This document shows, piece by piece, positions 25,212 through 34,072 of a stretch of 64,000 bases of DNA (position 1 is its first letter; the number at the start of each line of letters is the position of its first letter). The notes beneath the pieces are model-generated. The model did not search any database. It was given only the letters and a program-made list of their open reading frames with translations, and was not told the DNA's origin. This stretch comes from an uncultured Gemmatimonadota bacterium (GTDB taxonomy: Bacteria > Gemmatimonadota > Gemmatimonadetes > Gemmatimonadales > Gemmatimonadaceae). The stretch is taken from the NCBI GenBank assembly GCA_946480295.1, contig CAMLIT010000001.1, positions 1 to 64,000 on the forward strand, written 5' to 3'. A program made the position numbers and the translations under genes.

Positions 25212-26852
25212 CTAACGCGCGACGAGGGTCACGAGGCTGCGCGCCGGGAGCACGAGCCCCCAGGCCGCCTCGCGCTCGCCGGCGAAGCGCAGCTCGTCGT
25301 TCGGCGCCGCCGAGGTGACGTACTCGCGGACCCTCGCGAGCCCCGGGCCGCGCAGGCGAAGCGGCGCCCCCGTGCTCCCCTCGTTGACCGCCACGACCAC
25401 CGTGCGCCCGGTCACCGGGTCTCGATAGGCGGAGACCAGCACCGACGCCGTCGGATCCGAGCCGGGCCGGCCGTCGGAGCGCGCGATGGCGATCCGGCGC
25501 ATCCCCGGCCGCACGAAGCGCGCGTAGTTGCCGAGCGCCCAGAGCAGCCGGGAGTCGTGGATCGCGCCGCCGGTCGGATTCCTGTCGAGGTACACCAGCC
25601 CATCCTTGTAGTCGCCGGCGCTCACGCCGAGCCACCACTCCCACGCGCTCGCGCCGGCGGTGGCGAGGTCCGCGTGGATCACGCGCGCCACGTACAGCGC
25701 CGTCGTCATGCCGAGGTCGCGCCCGCGGCCGTGGATCTCCGGGTTGTCCTCCAGGACGCAGTACTCGCTCATCCAGAGCTCCAGCCGCGGATCGACCGCG
25801 CGCAGGGTGTCGCGCAGCCGTGCGCGCGTGGCCACGAGCGCCGACTCGGGGTAGGTCGTGAAGTAGCTGTGGGCCGCCACCCCGTGCGCCACGTTCAGCA
25901 GGCCGCCGATGTAGGTGGGCGAGCGCGGATCGAAGAAGGCGCGGAGCTGGCTCCCGCGGCGCGGCTTGTCGGCATCCTCGTACAGGTAGGTCAGCTTTCC
26001 CGCCTCGGGCACCTCGATCCCGGTGGCGAGGCCGGCGTCGTGGAAGGCGCGGCTCAGCGCGGCGACGGTCGCGTGGATGTCGGCGTTCGTCCACGGGCTG
26101 CCCTCCTGGGCGCTGGCGCGCAGCCAGTCCCACTGCGGCTCGTTCACCGGGCTGACCGCGTCGAGCCGCACGCCGTCGCGACGCTCGAGGTTCACGACGA
26201 CGTCGCGGAGGTACCGCGCGTAGTCGTCCACGTGCCCCGGCGCGAGGTTGCTGGACGCGCCGCCTGACGAGAAGGCGAGCCCGTTGCGCGTGAAGGCGAC
26301 CGGCGGGCTGTTGACGAAGCCGATCAACGTGGGGACGCCGCGCGCCTTCGCCGCGCGCAGGAACCAGCGCTGCCCCGCCTGGCGGCTCCAATCGTAGCCG
26401 CCATCGGCGCGGAGGAACGACTCGGCGCGGCGCCACGGGTCGGGGATGCCGCTCGCGGCCCCCTGCTCGGCGCTTCCGCCGCCGATGTTGAAGCGCCAGA
26501 TGGAGAGGCCGATCCCCACTGGCGAGCCGTCGGGTTTCGTGTCGAGGCTGAAGAGGAGGTCGGCGATGCGGCGCCGCTTCGCCTCCGGCCAGCCGGCGCC
26601 GACGAACTGCATGGTCCACGCATCGGAGGCGCCGAAGCCGCGGATCGTCTGGCGCTCGTCGTCCGGGCGCAGCGTGATCTCGAGAACGCCGGACGTCGCG
26701 GGCAGCGGCCCGGACGCCGCGGGCGCCGGCGCATGGCATCCGCCGAGGGCGACAGGGAATACGGCGCCAAACGCGAGCGTCGACAGCCAGACGAGACGAA
26801 CGGGCGCCCGCGGCCCACCGCGCCGCGAACGCCCGCTCGATGTGATCCGCAA
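25212..26852 (-). CDS. GH30-type glycoside hydrolase lipoprotein (endo-beta-1,6-galactanase-like)
   Basis: A 546-residue clan-A (TIM-barrel) enzyme. GH30 hallmarks are IRGFGASDAWTMQF near the start, acid/base NEPQ (E238) and nucleophile SEY (E363), plus a C-terminal beta-sandwich (VVVAVNEGSTGAPLRL). The GASDAW form is typical of endo-beta-1,6-galactanase-like members, but GH30 also includes xylanases and glucanases. The TTG at 26852 is proposed because it gives an Arg-rich lipoprotein signal with lipobox ALGGC (Cys39) and lies 8 bases after the susD stop; no ATG is available before the domain. Third gene of the susC-susD-GH30 operon, so it probably acts on the same glycan at the cell surface. 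Confidence 0.82.
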   Translation of the reverse strand: MRITSSGRSRRGGPRAPVRLVWLSTLAFGAVFPVALGGCHAPAPAASGPLPATSGVLEITLRPDDERQTIRGFGASDAWTMQFVGAGWPEAKRRRIADLLFSLDTKPDGSPVGIGLSIWRFNIGGGSAEQGAASGIPDPWRRAESFLRADGGYDWSRQAGQRWFLRAAKARGVPTLIGFVNSPPVAFTRNGLAFSSGGASSNLAPGHVDDYARYLRDVVVNLERRDGVRLDAVSPVNEPQWDWLRASAQEGSPWTNADIHATVAALSRAFHDAGLATGIEVPEAGKLTYLYEDADKPRRGSQLRAFFDPRSPTYIGGLLNVAHGVAAHSYFTTYPESALVATRARLRDTLRAVDPRLELWMSEYCVLEDNPEIHGRGRDLGMTTALYVARVIHADLATAGASAWEWWLGVSAGDYKDGLVYLDRNPTGGAIHDSRLLWALGNYARFVRPGMRRIAIARSDGRPGSDPTASVLVSAYRDPVTGRTVVVAVNEGSTGAPLRLRGPGLARVREYVTSAAPNDELRFAGEREAAWGLVLPARSLVTLVAR

Positions 26853-26860
26853 GCGCGTGC

Positions 26861-28426
26861 TCAGTAGCCCGGGTTCTGCCCCAGCCCGGGGTTCAGGTTC
26901 AGCTCCGCCAGCGGGATCGGCCAGAGGTAGTCGCGCGGCGCCGTGAAGTGCCGGACCGGCCCGGGGATCGTGTCGATCTTCGTCGGATCCACGGGATCGG
27001 TGTAGCTCGCGCCCCACGCCTGGCCGGGCATCACCGTCTCGGCGAGCTTCCACCGCCGGATGTCGAACAGCCGCAGCCCCTCGCCGGCGAACTCCACGCG
27101 GCGCTCCAGCCGGACCATGTCGCGCGTGACGTTGGTGACCGTCGGCATCCCGGCCCGCGAGCGCACCTGGTTGAACGCGTCGATCACGGACTGGTCGACC
27201 TGGCCGAGCTCCACCTTCGCCTCCACGTACGTGAGCAGCACCTCGGCGTAGCGCATCACGATCAGGTTGATGCCGCTGTTCGTCGGGTTCGACTTGTCGG
27301 CCGGATCCACGTACTTGATGAACTGGAAGCCGGTGGCCGTCGCGTTGAAGTCGTGGCCGGCCGCGTCGGCGCTGTTCTGGTACGGGAGCGAGTTGAAGGT
27401 CTCGCCGGCGAAGGTCGCGCCCGGATAGAGCAGGGTCGCGTACATCCGCGGATCGCGGTTGGCGTACGGGTTGTTCGGGTCGTACAGCGGCGACGTGGAG
27501 GTCGGCTGCCCGTCGACCATCAGGTACGCGTCGACGAGGGAGCGCAGGGGCACGACCTCGCTGCCGCCCTGGAGCGACCGGGGCCCGAAGGTGCTGAAGG
27601 CGCTCTGCGCGCGGAAGCCCTGGAGCCGCTGGTCGGCGTAGATGATCTCCTTGTCGTTCGGGTTGTTCGCGCCGGCGTAGCGGAAGAGGTCCCCGTAGTC
27701 CGGGTACAGGCTGTAGACGCCGAGGTCCATCACCGCCTTGGCGGCATCGGCGGCCACCTGCCAGCGGCCCGCGAAGAGCGCGGCGCGCGCCTTGAGCGCG
27801 AGCGCGGCGCCCCTGGTCGCCCGCCCCTGGTCGGTGCTGGAGTACGACACCGGCAGCACGCCCGCGGCGAAGTCGCAGTCGGCGAGGACCTGGTCGACGA
27901 CCTTGTCCTTCGGCGTCCGCGTCGCGCTCGTCCCCTCGGCGATGTCGATCGGCTCGAGGATGAGCGGGACGTCGCCCCAGAAGCTGGCCAGCTCGTTGTA
28001 GTGATAGGCCCGGTGGAAGCGCGCCTCACCCTCGAGGCGCAGCTTCAGCGTCGAGTCCATCTTCGGGATCTTGTCGATGTTGGCGAGCACCTCGTTCGCC
28101 CGCCGGATCGCCCGATACGCGTTGCGCCAGATCCCGTTCGCCGTGCCGCTGTTGGCGTCCATCGTCCCGGCGCCGATGTCGTACCAGCCGTCGAAGGTCT
28201 TCTGCGCCCAGCCGTTGTCCGTGGCCGCATCGTAGAAGAGCGGATCCCAGCCGCTGAGGAGCGGGTAGATCGCGTTCACCGCCAGGACGGCGTCGTTCGG
28301 CTGCTTCCAGAAGACCGCGTCGGAGAGCTGGTCCGTCGGCGCGGTGGACAGCACGTCGTTCTTGCAACCGATCACCGGCGCGCACGCGAGGCACAGCGCC
28401 AGGAGGATACGAGTGTTGCGCTTCAT
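26861..28426 (-). CDS. SusD/RagB family glycan-binding lipoprotein
   Basis: This 521-residue surface lipoprotein (lipobox APVIGC, Cys21) caps the SusC transporter and delivers oligosaccharides. Typical SusD features run in order: helical TPR-like core (NAYRAIRRANEVLANIDK, GEARFHRAYHYNELASFWGDVPLI), then LKARAALFAGRWQVAADAAKAVM, VMRYAEVLLTYVEAKVELG, and the C-terminal signature FAGEGLRLFDIRRWK ... DYLWPIPLAELNLNPGLGQNPGY. Start at 28426 is 11 bases after the susC stop. Second gene of the operon. Confidence 0.95.
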   Translation of the reverse strand: MKRNTRILLALCLACAPVIGCKNDVLSTAPTDQLSDAVFWKQPNDAVLAVNAIYPLLSGWDPLFYDAATDNGWAQKTFDGWYDIGAGTMDANSGTANGIWRNAYRAIRRANEVLANIDKIPKMDSTLKLRLEGEARFHRAYHYNELASFWGDVPLILEPIDIAEGTSATRTPKDKVVDQVLADCDFAAGVLPVSYSSTDQGRATRGAALALKARAALFAGRWQVAADAAKAVMDLGVYSLYPDYGDLFRYAGANNPNDKEIIYADQRLQGFRAQSAFSTFGPRSLQGGSEVVPLRSLVDAYLMVDGQPTSTSPLYDPNNPYANRDPRMYATLLYPGATFAGETFNSLPYQNSADAAGHDFNATATGFQFIKYVDPADKSNPTNSGINLIVMRYAEVLLTYVEAKVELGQVDQSVIDAFNQVRSRAGMPTVTNVTRDMVRLERRVEFAGEGLRLFDIRRWKLAETVMPGQAWGASYTDPVDPTKIDTIPGPVRHFTAPRDYLWPIPLAELNLNPGLGQNPGY

Positions 28427-28437
28427 GGCTCTCAACC

Positions 28438-31400
28438 TCAGTAGTTGGCGCTGACGCCGACGGAGAGAACGCGGATCTGGGGATAGTCGTTCGCGCGGCC
28501 CGAGTTGTTCTCCGGATCGAGCACCAGATTGTGGTTCTTCACGAAGGTGAGCAGGTTCTGGCCGGAGACGTACAGCCGCAGCCGCTGCGCGTCGAGCAGC
28601 CGGTTCACCCGGCCGGGCAGCGTGTAGCCGATCTGCATGTTCTTGAGCTTCACGTACGACGCATCGTAGACCCAGTAGTCGCTGGCCTGCTGGTTGTGCG
28701 ACGTGAAGATCGTCGGCTTCGGCATGTAGCCGCTCGGGTTCGTCGGGGTCCAGCGGTTCTTCCAGATCGTGGTCGTGTAGTTCTCCCAGAACGGGCCCTC
28801 GACCAGCGCGCCCTGGACCCAGTACGACACCTTCCACGCGCCCTGGAAGAAGGTGCTCACGTCGAAGCCCTTCCAGCTCGCCGTCAGCGTGGAGCCGAAG
28901 GTGTACTTCGGCATGTCGCAGCCGATGGGCACCCGGTCCGCCGCGTCGATCTTGCCGTCCTTGTTCTGGTCGACGTAGACGATGTCGCCAACGCCGGTGA
29001 TCGGGCTCTGGTAGGCGTGCGCCTTCACCTGACTGTCGGTCTGGAACAACCCCGCCGTCTGGTAGCCGAACATCGTGCCGAGCGGCTGGCCGACCTGGGT
29101 CAGCCAGATGCCGCTGACGTACGGGCCGGTGCCGGCGAGGTCGGTGACGACGTTCCTGTTCGACGCGACGTTGAGGTTGGCGGAGTAGTTGAAGCCGCCC
29201 TTGTGATCGCGCCAGCCGAGCATCGCCTCCCAGCCGGTGTTGCGGACCTTCAGCTTGTTCTGCATCGGCGCGTCGAGCCCGATGATCTCCGGGATCGGGA
29301 GCCGCTGGAGGATGTCGCTCGTGTTCTTGCGGTAGACGTCACCGGTGAACTCGAGGCGGCCGCCGAGGAAGGTCGCATCGACGCCGCCGTCCGACATCTC
29401 CGTCGTCTCCCACGAGATGTCCTGGTTGGCGAGCGCGTTCTTCGAGGCGCCGGTGACGAGCTGGTTCCCGAAGACATAGCTGCTGCCGAGGTTGATCAGC
29501 GACCAGTAGGGATAGAGGTCGCTCTGCGCGTCCTGGTTTCCCATCCGGCCCCACGAGCCGCGGAGCTTCAGCTCGTCCACCCACGAGACGTGGTTCTTGA
29601 AGAACGACTCCTCGGAGATGCGCCAGCCGCCGGAGAACGACGGGAAGAAGCCGTAGCGGTGGCCGGGGGCGAACTTGCTCGAGCCGTCCTCGCGCGCGTT
29701 GGCCTCGAGGAGGTACTTGCCCGCGTAGTTGTAGTTCAGGCGGCCGAAGGTCGACTGCAGCCCCCACGCGTTCGACGAACCCCAGGTGGTCTGCATCGAG
29801 GGATCGCCGGCGTTGATCTCCGCCAGGTCGTTGTTGTAGAAGTTCTGGCGGCTGGCGCGGAGCTCGGCCCAGTCGTGGTGCGTCTGCTCGACGCCGCCCA
29901 TCGCCGTGACCTCGTGCTTGCCGAAGGCGTGCGTGTACTCGGCGAGCCCGCGGAGGTAGATCTCGTCGTCATTCGACTTGCGCTCGTCGAGCATGTTCTG
30001 CGAGATCGACTTCCGGATGATCGTCGGGTTCCAGTAGTCGTAGAACGTCCGGCGGTTGCGCCAGTTCTTGTAACCCCACGCGCCGCCCTGCACCGCGGCC
30101 TGCGTGCGGATCGTCAGGCCGTCGAGGACCTGGTAGTCCGCCTTCGCGTTGATCAGGCCGTGCAGGTAGTCGGTGTTCTGCGCGCCCCACGCTTCGGCGT
30201 AGGCGAGCGGGTTGTTGCCGTTCGCGCTCCAGCCGTAGGTGCCGTCGGGGTACTTCGCCATCGTCGTCGGCGGCGTGTCGTGGAACATGTTCCAGAGCAC
30301 CCCACCCATGTTGTTCGGCTCCTCGTTCCACGTCTTGCGCAGCGCGACGTCGACGCCGGTGCTGAGCTTCTTCGTCGGGTGATAGTCGGTGTTGAGGCGC
30401 AGCCCGTAGCGCTCGGCCGCCGTCTGGGGGATCATCCCCGTCTGGTTGTTCGCGTTGAGCGAGAGCGAGAAGGAGAAGAGGTCACTGCCCCCGCGCGCGG
30501 CGAGCGTCTGGTCGGACATCGGCGCCGGATGCCAGAGCACGTCGAGCCAGTTGTTCCACGGATACTTGAGCGCGGAGTCGGCGGGGAGCTTGCCCTCGGC
30601 GGAGAGGACGGTCTTGTTGATGTAGTCCTCGGAGTACTTCGGCTGGCGACCGCCGTTGACGTACGCCTCGTTGATCAGCTCGAGGTAGTCGCGCGGGTCG
30701 AGCATCTCCGGGAACTTCTCGACGCTCTGGCGGCCGTAGTAGCCATTGTACGACCAGCGGATGGCCTTGCTGGCCGCGCCGCGGCGGGTGGTGATGAGGA
30801 TGACGCCGTTCGCCGCGCGCGAGCCGTAGATGGCCGCGGACGACGCGTCCTTCAGCACCGAGATGCTCTGGATGTCGTTCGGATCGAGGGTGTTGATGTC
30901 GTCGTCGACCCCGTCGATGAGGATGAGCGGGCTGGTGCTGTTCAGGGTGCCGCGGCCGCGGATGAAGACCATCGTGCCGGCGGTGCCGGGGCGGCCGGCG
31001 CGGTCGACGATGGTGAGGCCGGGCGCCGTGCCCTGGAGGGCCTCGCTGATGTTGGGCACCGGCCGCTTGTCGAGCTCCTCGGGCGCGACGGTGGCGACGG
31101 CGCCGGTGAGGTTCACCTTCTTCTGCGTGCCGTAGCCGACGGCGATCATCGCGTTGAGCTGGACGGCCGAGCGGGCGAGGGTGAAGTCCGCCGTGGTCGT
31201 GCCGCCGTCGGTGACGACGACCGGCTTCGTCACGACCGTGTAGCCGATGAAGCGCGCGCGCACCTGGTGCGTGCCCGCGGCGACGCCGGCGATGGTGTAG
31301 CGGCCGTCGCTGCCGGCGACGGCGCCGCGGGTGGTGCCGACCACGCTGACGTTGGCGCCGGCGACGGGCTGGCCGTCGGTGCTCCGGACGGCGCCGGTGA

Positions 31401-31497
31401 TGGTGCCCGTCGCCTGCGCCAGGAGCGACGTGGGTCGCGCGGTGGTGAGCGCGGCGACGGCCGCGCACAGCCACAGCAGCCTGCGAGTACTGCTCAT
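28438..31497 (-). CDS. SusC/RagA family TonB-linked outer-membrane transporter
   Basis: A 1019-residue outer-membrane receptor that imports oligosaccharides with energy from TonB. Signal peptide ~1-28. A carboxypeptidase-regulatory-like domain (~30-110: GTITGAVRSTDGQPVAGANV, HQVRARFIGYTVV) is followed by the TonB-box region, the plug (~120-230: PLILIDGVDDDINTLDPNDIQSISVLKDA, GSRAANGVILITT) and a 22-strand-type barrel to the end (VGVSANY). Ribosome site GGAGG lies 8 bases before the ATG at 31497. First gene of susC-susD-GH30; the upstream region contains a compound operator. Confidence 0.95.
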   Translation of the reverse strand: MSSTRRLLWLCAAVAALTTARPTSLLAQATGTITGAVRSTDGQPVAGANVSVVGTTRGAVAGSDGRYTIAGVAAGTHQVRARFIGYTVVTKPVVVTDGGTTTADFTLARSAVQLNAMIAVGYGTQKKVNLTGAVATVAPEELDKRPVPNISEALQGTAPGLTIVDRAGRPGTAGTMVFIRGRGTLNSTSPLILIDGVDDDINTLDPNDIQSISVLKDASSAAIYGSRAANGVILITTRRGAASKAIRWSYNGYYGRQSVEKFPEMLDPRDYLELINEAYVNGGRQPKYSEDYINKTVLSAEGKLPADSALKYPWNNWLDVLWHPAPMSDQTLAARGGSDLFSFSLSLNANNQTGMIPQTAAERYGLRLNTDYHPTKKLSTGVDVALRKTWNEEPNNMGGVLWNMFHDTPPTTMAKYPDGTYGWSANGNNPLAYAEAWGAQNTDYLHGLINAKADYQVLDGLTIRTQAAVQGGAWGYKNWRNRRTFYDYWNPTIIRKSISQNMLDERKSNDDEIYLRGLAEYTHAFGKHEVTAMGGVEQTHHDWAELRASRQNFYNNDLAEINAGDPSMQTTWGSSNAWGLQSTFGRLNYNYAGKYLLEANAREDGSSKFAPGHRYGFFPSFSGGWRISEESFFKNHVSWVDELKLRGSWGRMGNQDAQSDLYPYWSLINLGSSYVFGNQLVTGASKNALANQDISWETTEMSDGGVDATFLGGRLEFTGDVYRKNTSDILQRLPIPEIIGLDAPMQNKLKVRNTGWEAMLGWRDHKGGFNYSANLNVASNRNVVTDLAGTGPYVSGIWLTQVGQPLGTMFGYQTAGLFQTDSQVKAHAYQSPITGVGDIVYVDQNKDGKIDAADRVPIGCDMPKYTFGSTLTASWKGFDVSTFFQGAWKVSYWVQGALVEGPFWENYTTTIWKNRWTPTNPSGYMPKPTIFTSHNQQASDYWVYDASYVKLKNMQIGYTLPGRVNRLLDAQRLRLYVSGQNLLTFVKNHNLVLDPENNSGRANDYPQIRVLSVGVSANY

Positions 31498-31838
31498 CGA
31501 GCCTACCTCCGGGGATGGGACGTCGCGCGCGCGGGAGCCGGCGGCGCGGAGCCGCGGACTCGCAGGCGAGGACGGGATGTGAAGGACAGCCGGCGGTGCG
31601 GACGTGCAGACCTGCGGGTGGAGCGCGAGCGTGGCCGGTGGCTCGCTCGGTGGCAGCGCCGCGGGTGGGCGGTCTGCCGGCGGTTCTGAACTGGGGGATT
31701 TTGTCCCTTGAACCGATTCAGGCGCGAATTTGCACGACCTTAGGACAAAATCCGGAGGGTGTCAAGAGAGCGACACGACGTACCTTCCGTGAACACCGGC
31801 CTTCGCCGCAGCACCCCCTTCGTCGCGAGGAACCACCG
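31498..31838. other. 341-base intergenic region, susC control region
   Basis: No gene seen. It separates susC (leftward) from the O-methyltransferase gene (rightward). It holds a LacI-type operator flanked by two inverted GGACAAAATCC boxes at 31695-31753. The ~190 bases next to susC are GC-rich, long for a leader, and show no clear riboswitch. Confidence 0.5.
31695..31753. promoter_or_regulatory. Compound operator: LacI-type site between inverted GGACAAAATCC boxes
   Basis: GGATTTTGTCC (31696-31706) and GGACAAAATCC (31743-31753) are perfect 11-base inverted copies. Between them lies TGAACCGATTCA (31709-31720), which fits TGAANCGNTTCA, the palindrome with a central CG recognised by LacI-family repressors. 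The cluster is the most A+T-rich part of the region. Carbohydrate-responsive control of susC-susD-GH30 is inferred; no LacI gene is in this window. Confidence 0.55.
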
Positions 31839-32504
31839 ATGCCCGACGAGCGCTGGACCGCCGTCGACGCCTATCTCACCGACGCCCTCGTCCCGCCCGA
31901 CGCCGCGCTCGACGCGGCGCTCGACGCCAGCGCGGCCGCGGGGCTCCCGGCGATCCAGGTCACGCCTAACGAGGGAAAGCTCCTCCACCTCCTCGCCCGC
32001 GCCGTCGACGCCCGGCGCATCCTCGAGATCGGCACCCTCGGCGGCTACAGCACGATCTGGCTCGCCCGCGCCCTCCCGCCCGACGGCCGCGTCGTCACGC
32101 TCGAGGTGGAGCCACGCCACGCCGAGGTGGCGCGCGCGAACGTCGAGCGCGCGGGGCTCTCCTCCCGCGTCGACCTGCGCCTCGGCCGCGCGCTCGACTC
32201 CCTCGCCGCCCTCGCCGCCGACGGGAGCGCGCCCTTCGACTTCGTCTTCATCGACGCCGACAAGGCCGGCATCCCCGGCTACTTCGACTGGGCGGTGCGC
32301 CTGACGCGGCGGGGCGGCCTCGTCGTCGTGGACAACGTGGTTCGCGGCGGCCGCGTGCTGGACGAGGAGGCGGACGCCGACGTGCAGGGGATCCGGCGCT
32401 TCCTCGCGCGGGCGGCGCACGACTCGCGCGTGGTCGTGACCGCGCTCCAGACGGTCGGCAGCAAGGGACACGACGGCTTCGCGCTCGCCCTCGTCACCGG
32501 GTGA
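31839..32504 (+). CDS. SAM-dependent O-methyltransferase (class I, cation-dependent type)
   Basis: A 221-residue cytoplasmic methyltransferase of the catechol/caffeoyl-CoA O-methyltransferase type (methyltransferase family 3). The SAM site is RILEIGTLGGYSTIWLAR, the acidic loop VVTLEVEPRHAEVARANVERAG, and metal-site residues lie in FDFVFIDADK and VVDNVVRGGRV. It transfers methyl from SAM to catechol-like hydroxyls, possibly plant phenolics. ATG at 31839 has GAGGA about 8 bases upstream. It converges with mgtE. Confidence 0.92.
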   Translation: MPDERWTAVDAYLTDALVPPDAALDAALDASAAAGLPAIQVTPNEGKLLHLLARAVDARRILEIGTLGGYSTIWLARALPPDGRVVTLEVEPRHAEVARANVERAGLSSRVDLRLGRALDSLAALAADGSAPFDFVFIDADKAGIPGYFDWAVRLTRRGGLVVVDNVVRGGRVLDEEADADVQGIRRFLARAAHDSRVVVTALQTVGSKGHDGFALALVTG

Positions 32505-32518
32505 GCGGTGCCGCGCCG

Positions 32519-33931
32519 CTAGAGCAGCGTGCCGCGCAGGACGAGGAAGGCGACGCTGAAGTAGATGATGAGCCCCGTCACGTCGACGAGCGTGGCGACG
32601 AAGGGCGCCGACGCGCTCGCCGGATCGAAGCCGACCCGCTTGAGGACGAAGGGCAGCATCGACCCGGCGAGCGACCCGAAGCCCACGATGCCGATGAGCG
32701 CCAGCCCCACCGTGGCCGCGAGCAGCAGGTGGTGCGGCCCGTAATCGAACAGGTGGAAGGTCTGCCAGGTCTCGATGCGGATGAAGCCGATCACGCCGAG
32801 GATGGCGCCGAGCACGAGCCCCGTCGGGAGCTCGCGCAGCGCGATCCGCCACCAGTCGCGGAGACGCAGCTCGCGGAGCGCGAGCGCCCGGATGATGAGC
32901 GAGGTGGCCTGCGACCCGGAGTTCCCGCCGGAGCTCATCACCAGCGGGATGAACATCGCCAGCACGGCCGCCCGCGCGATCTCCCCCTCGAAGTGCTGCA
33001 TCGCCGTCGCCGTCAGCATCTCCGAGAGGAAGAGCGCGCAGAGCCAGCCGGCGCGCTTGCGGATCATCTGGGCGAAGCCGATCTCGGTGTACGGCTCGTC
33101 GATCGCCTCCATGCCGCCGAACTTCTGCACGTCCTCCGTCTGCTCGCGGACGATCGCGTCGATCACGTCGTCGACGGTGACGATGCCGATGACGTGGTCG
33201 CCGTCGTCGACCACCGGGACGGCGAGGAGGTTGTACTTGGAGATGAGCCGCGCCACCTCCTCGCGGTCCATCCCCGCCGTGACGGCGATCGGCTTGCGCC
33301 GGTTGCCGAGGGCGCCGACGGTCTGGGAGCGGTCGGCGGCGAGGAGGAGGTCGCGCAGCGACACCACGTGCTCCAGCGTCTGGCGCACCGGGTCGAGGCA
33401 GTAGATGGCGTAGACGGTCTCCTTCGTGCGCCCGACGTCGCGGATGTGGTCGAGCGCCTGCTGCACGGTCCACGTGGCCGGGATCGACACGAACTCCGTC
33501 GTCATGATCCCGCCGGCGCTGTCCGGCTCGTAGCGCAGGAGCAGCTCGAGGGCGCGGCGCGTCGGCTGGTCGAGGAGGGCGAAGAGGCGCGTGCGGTCCC
33601 GGTCGGGCAGCTCGCGGACGAGGTCCGCCTGCTGGTCGGCGGACATCGCGTCGACGAGCTGCGCCGCCCGCGGGGCGTCCATCTGCTGGATGATCTCGCA
33701 GCGACGGTACGCGAGGTCCGGCTCGTCGAGCACCTGGACGGCGAGATCGAAGGGGAGCGCCGCGACGACCTGCGCGGCCGGATCGGCGGGGAGGTCGCGG
33801 AGGGCCTCGGCCACGTCCGCCGCGCGCACGCCGGCCAGCGCCTCCGCCAGCTCCGCCGGGTCGCCGTGCAGGAGGTAGAGCAGCTCGGGGGTGGGGCGCT
33901 CGATCGGCCGGGGTTCGGTATCGAGGGGCAT
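32519..33931 (-). CDS. mgtE: MgtE-family magnesium transporter
   Basis: A 470-residue inner-membrane Mg2+ channel. The N-terminal superhelical MgtE_N domain (~15-140: LADVAEAL-type repeats such as VRAADVAEALRDLPADPAAQ) is followed by two CBS domains (~145-265: MTTEFVSIPATWTVQQAL, NLLAVPVVDDGDHVIGIVTVDDV), the plug helix and five transmembrane helices (~285-470) with the conserved PLVMSSGGNSGSQATSLIIRALA and VGFDPASASAPFVATLVDVTG. The CBS/N domains close the pore when internal Mg2+ is high. ATG 33931 chosen; a TTG 10 codons earlier is possible. No M-box riboswitch is visible upstream. Confidence 0.93.
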   Translation of the reverse strand: MPLDTEPRPIERPTPELLYLLHGDPAELAEALAGVRAADVAEALRDLPADPAAQVVAALPFDLAVQVLDEPDLAYRRCEIIQQMDAPRAAQLVDAMSADQQADLVRELPDRDRTRLFALLDQPTRRALELLLRYEPDSAGGIMTTEFVSIPATWTVQQALDHIRDVGRTKETVYAIYCLDPVRQTLEHVVSLRDLLLAADRSQTVGALGNRRKPIAVTAGMDREEVARLISKYNLLAVPVVDDGDHVIGIVTVDDVIDAIVREQTEDVQKFGGMEAIDEPYTEIGFAQMIRKRAGWLCALFLSEMLTATAMQHFEGEIARAAVLAMFIPLVMSSGGNSGSQATSLIIRALALRELRLRDWWRIALRELPTGLVLGAILGVIGFIRIETWQTFHLFDYGPHHLLLAATVGLALIGIVGFGSLAGSMLPFVLKRVGFDPASASAPFVATLVDVTGLIIYFSVAFLVLRGTLL

Positions 33932-34072
33932 GACGCGGACTGGCCAGTCAGGGGTGGACAAACAGGGGTGCCGGCGCGCAGCTCTCTACCGCAAGGCGGA
34001 CGCCGCCCCATCGCGCGCCGCGGTGGCCCCGGCGCGTCGTGAACGGCCCCTCTCCTCACACCCGAAAATAGC

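Noticed and set aside
28531..31689. A 1052-codon open frame opposite the first susC
   Set aside because: Antisense shadow of a clear SusC gene, no recognisable domain, no ribosome site.
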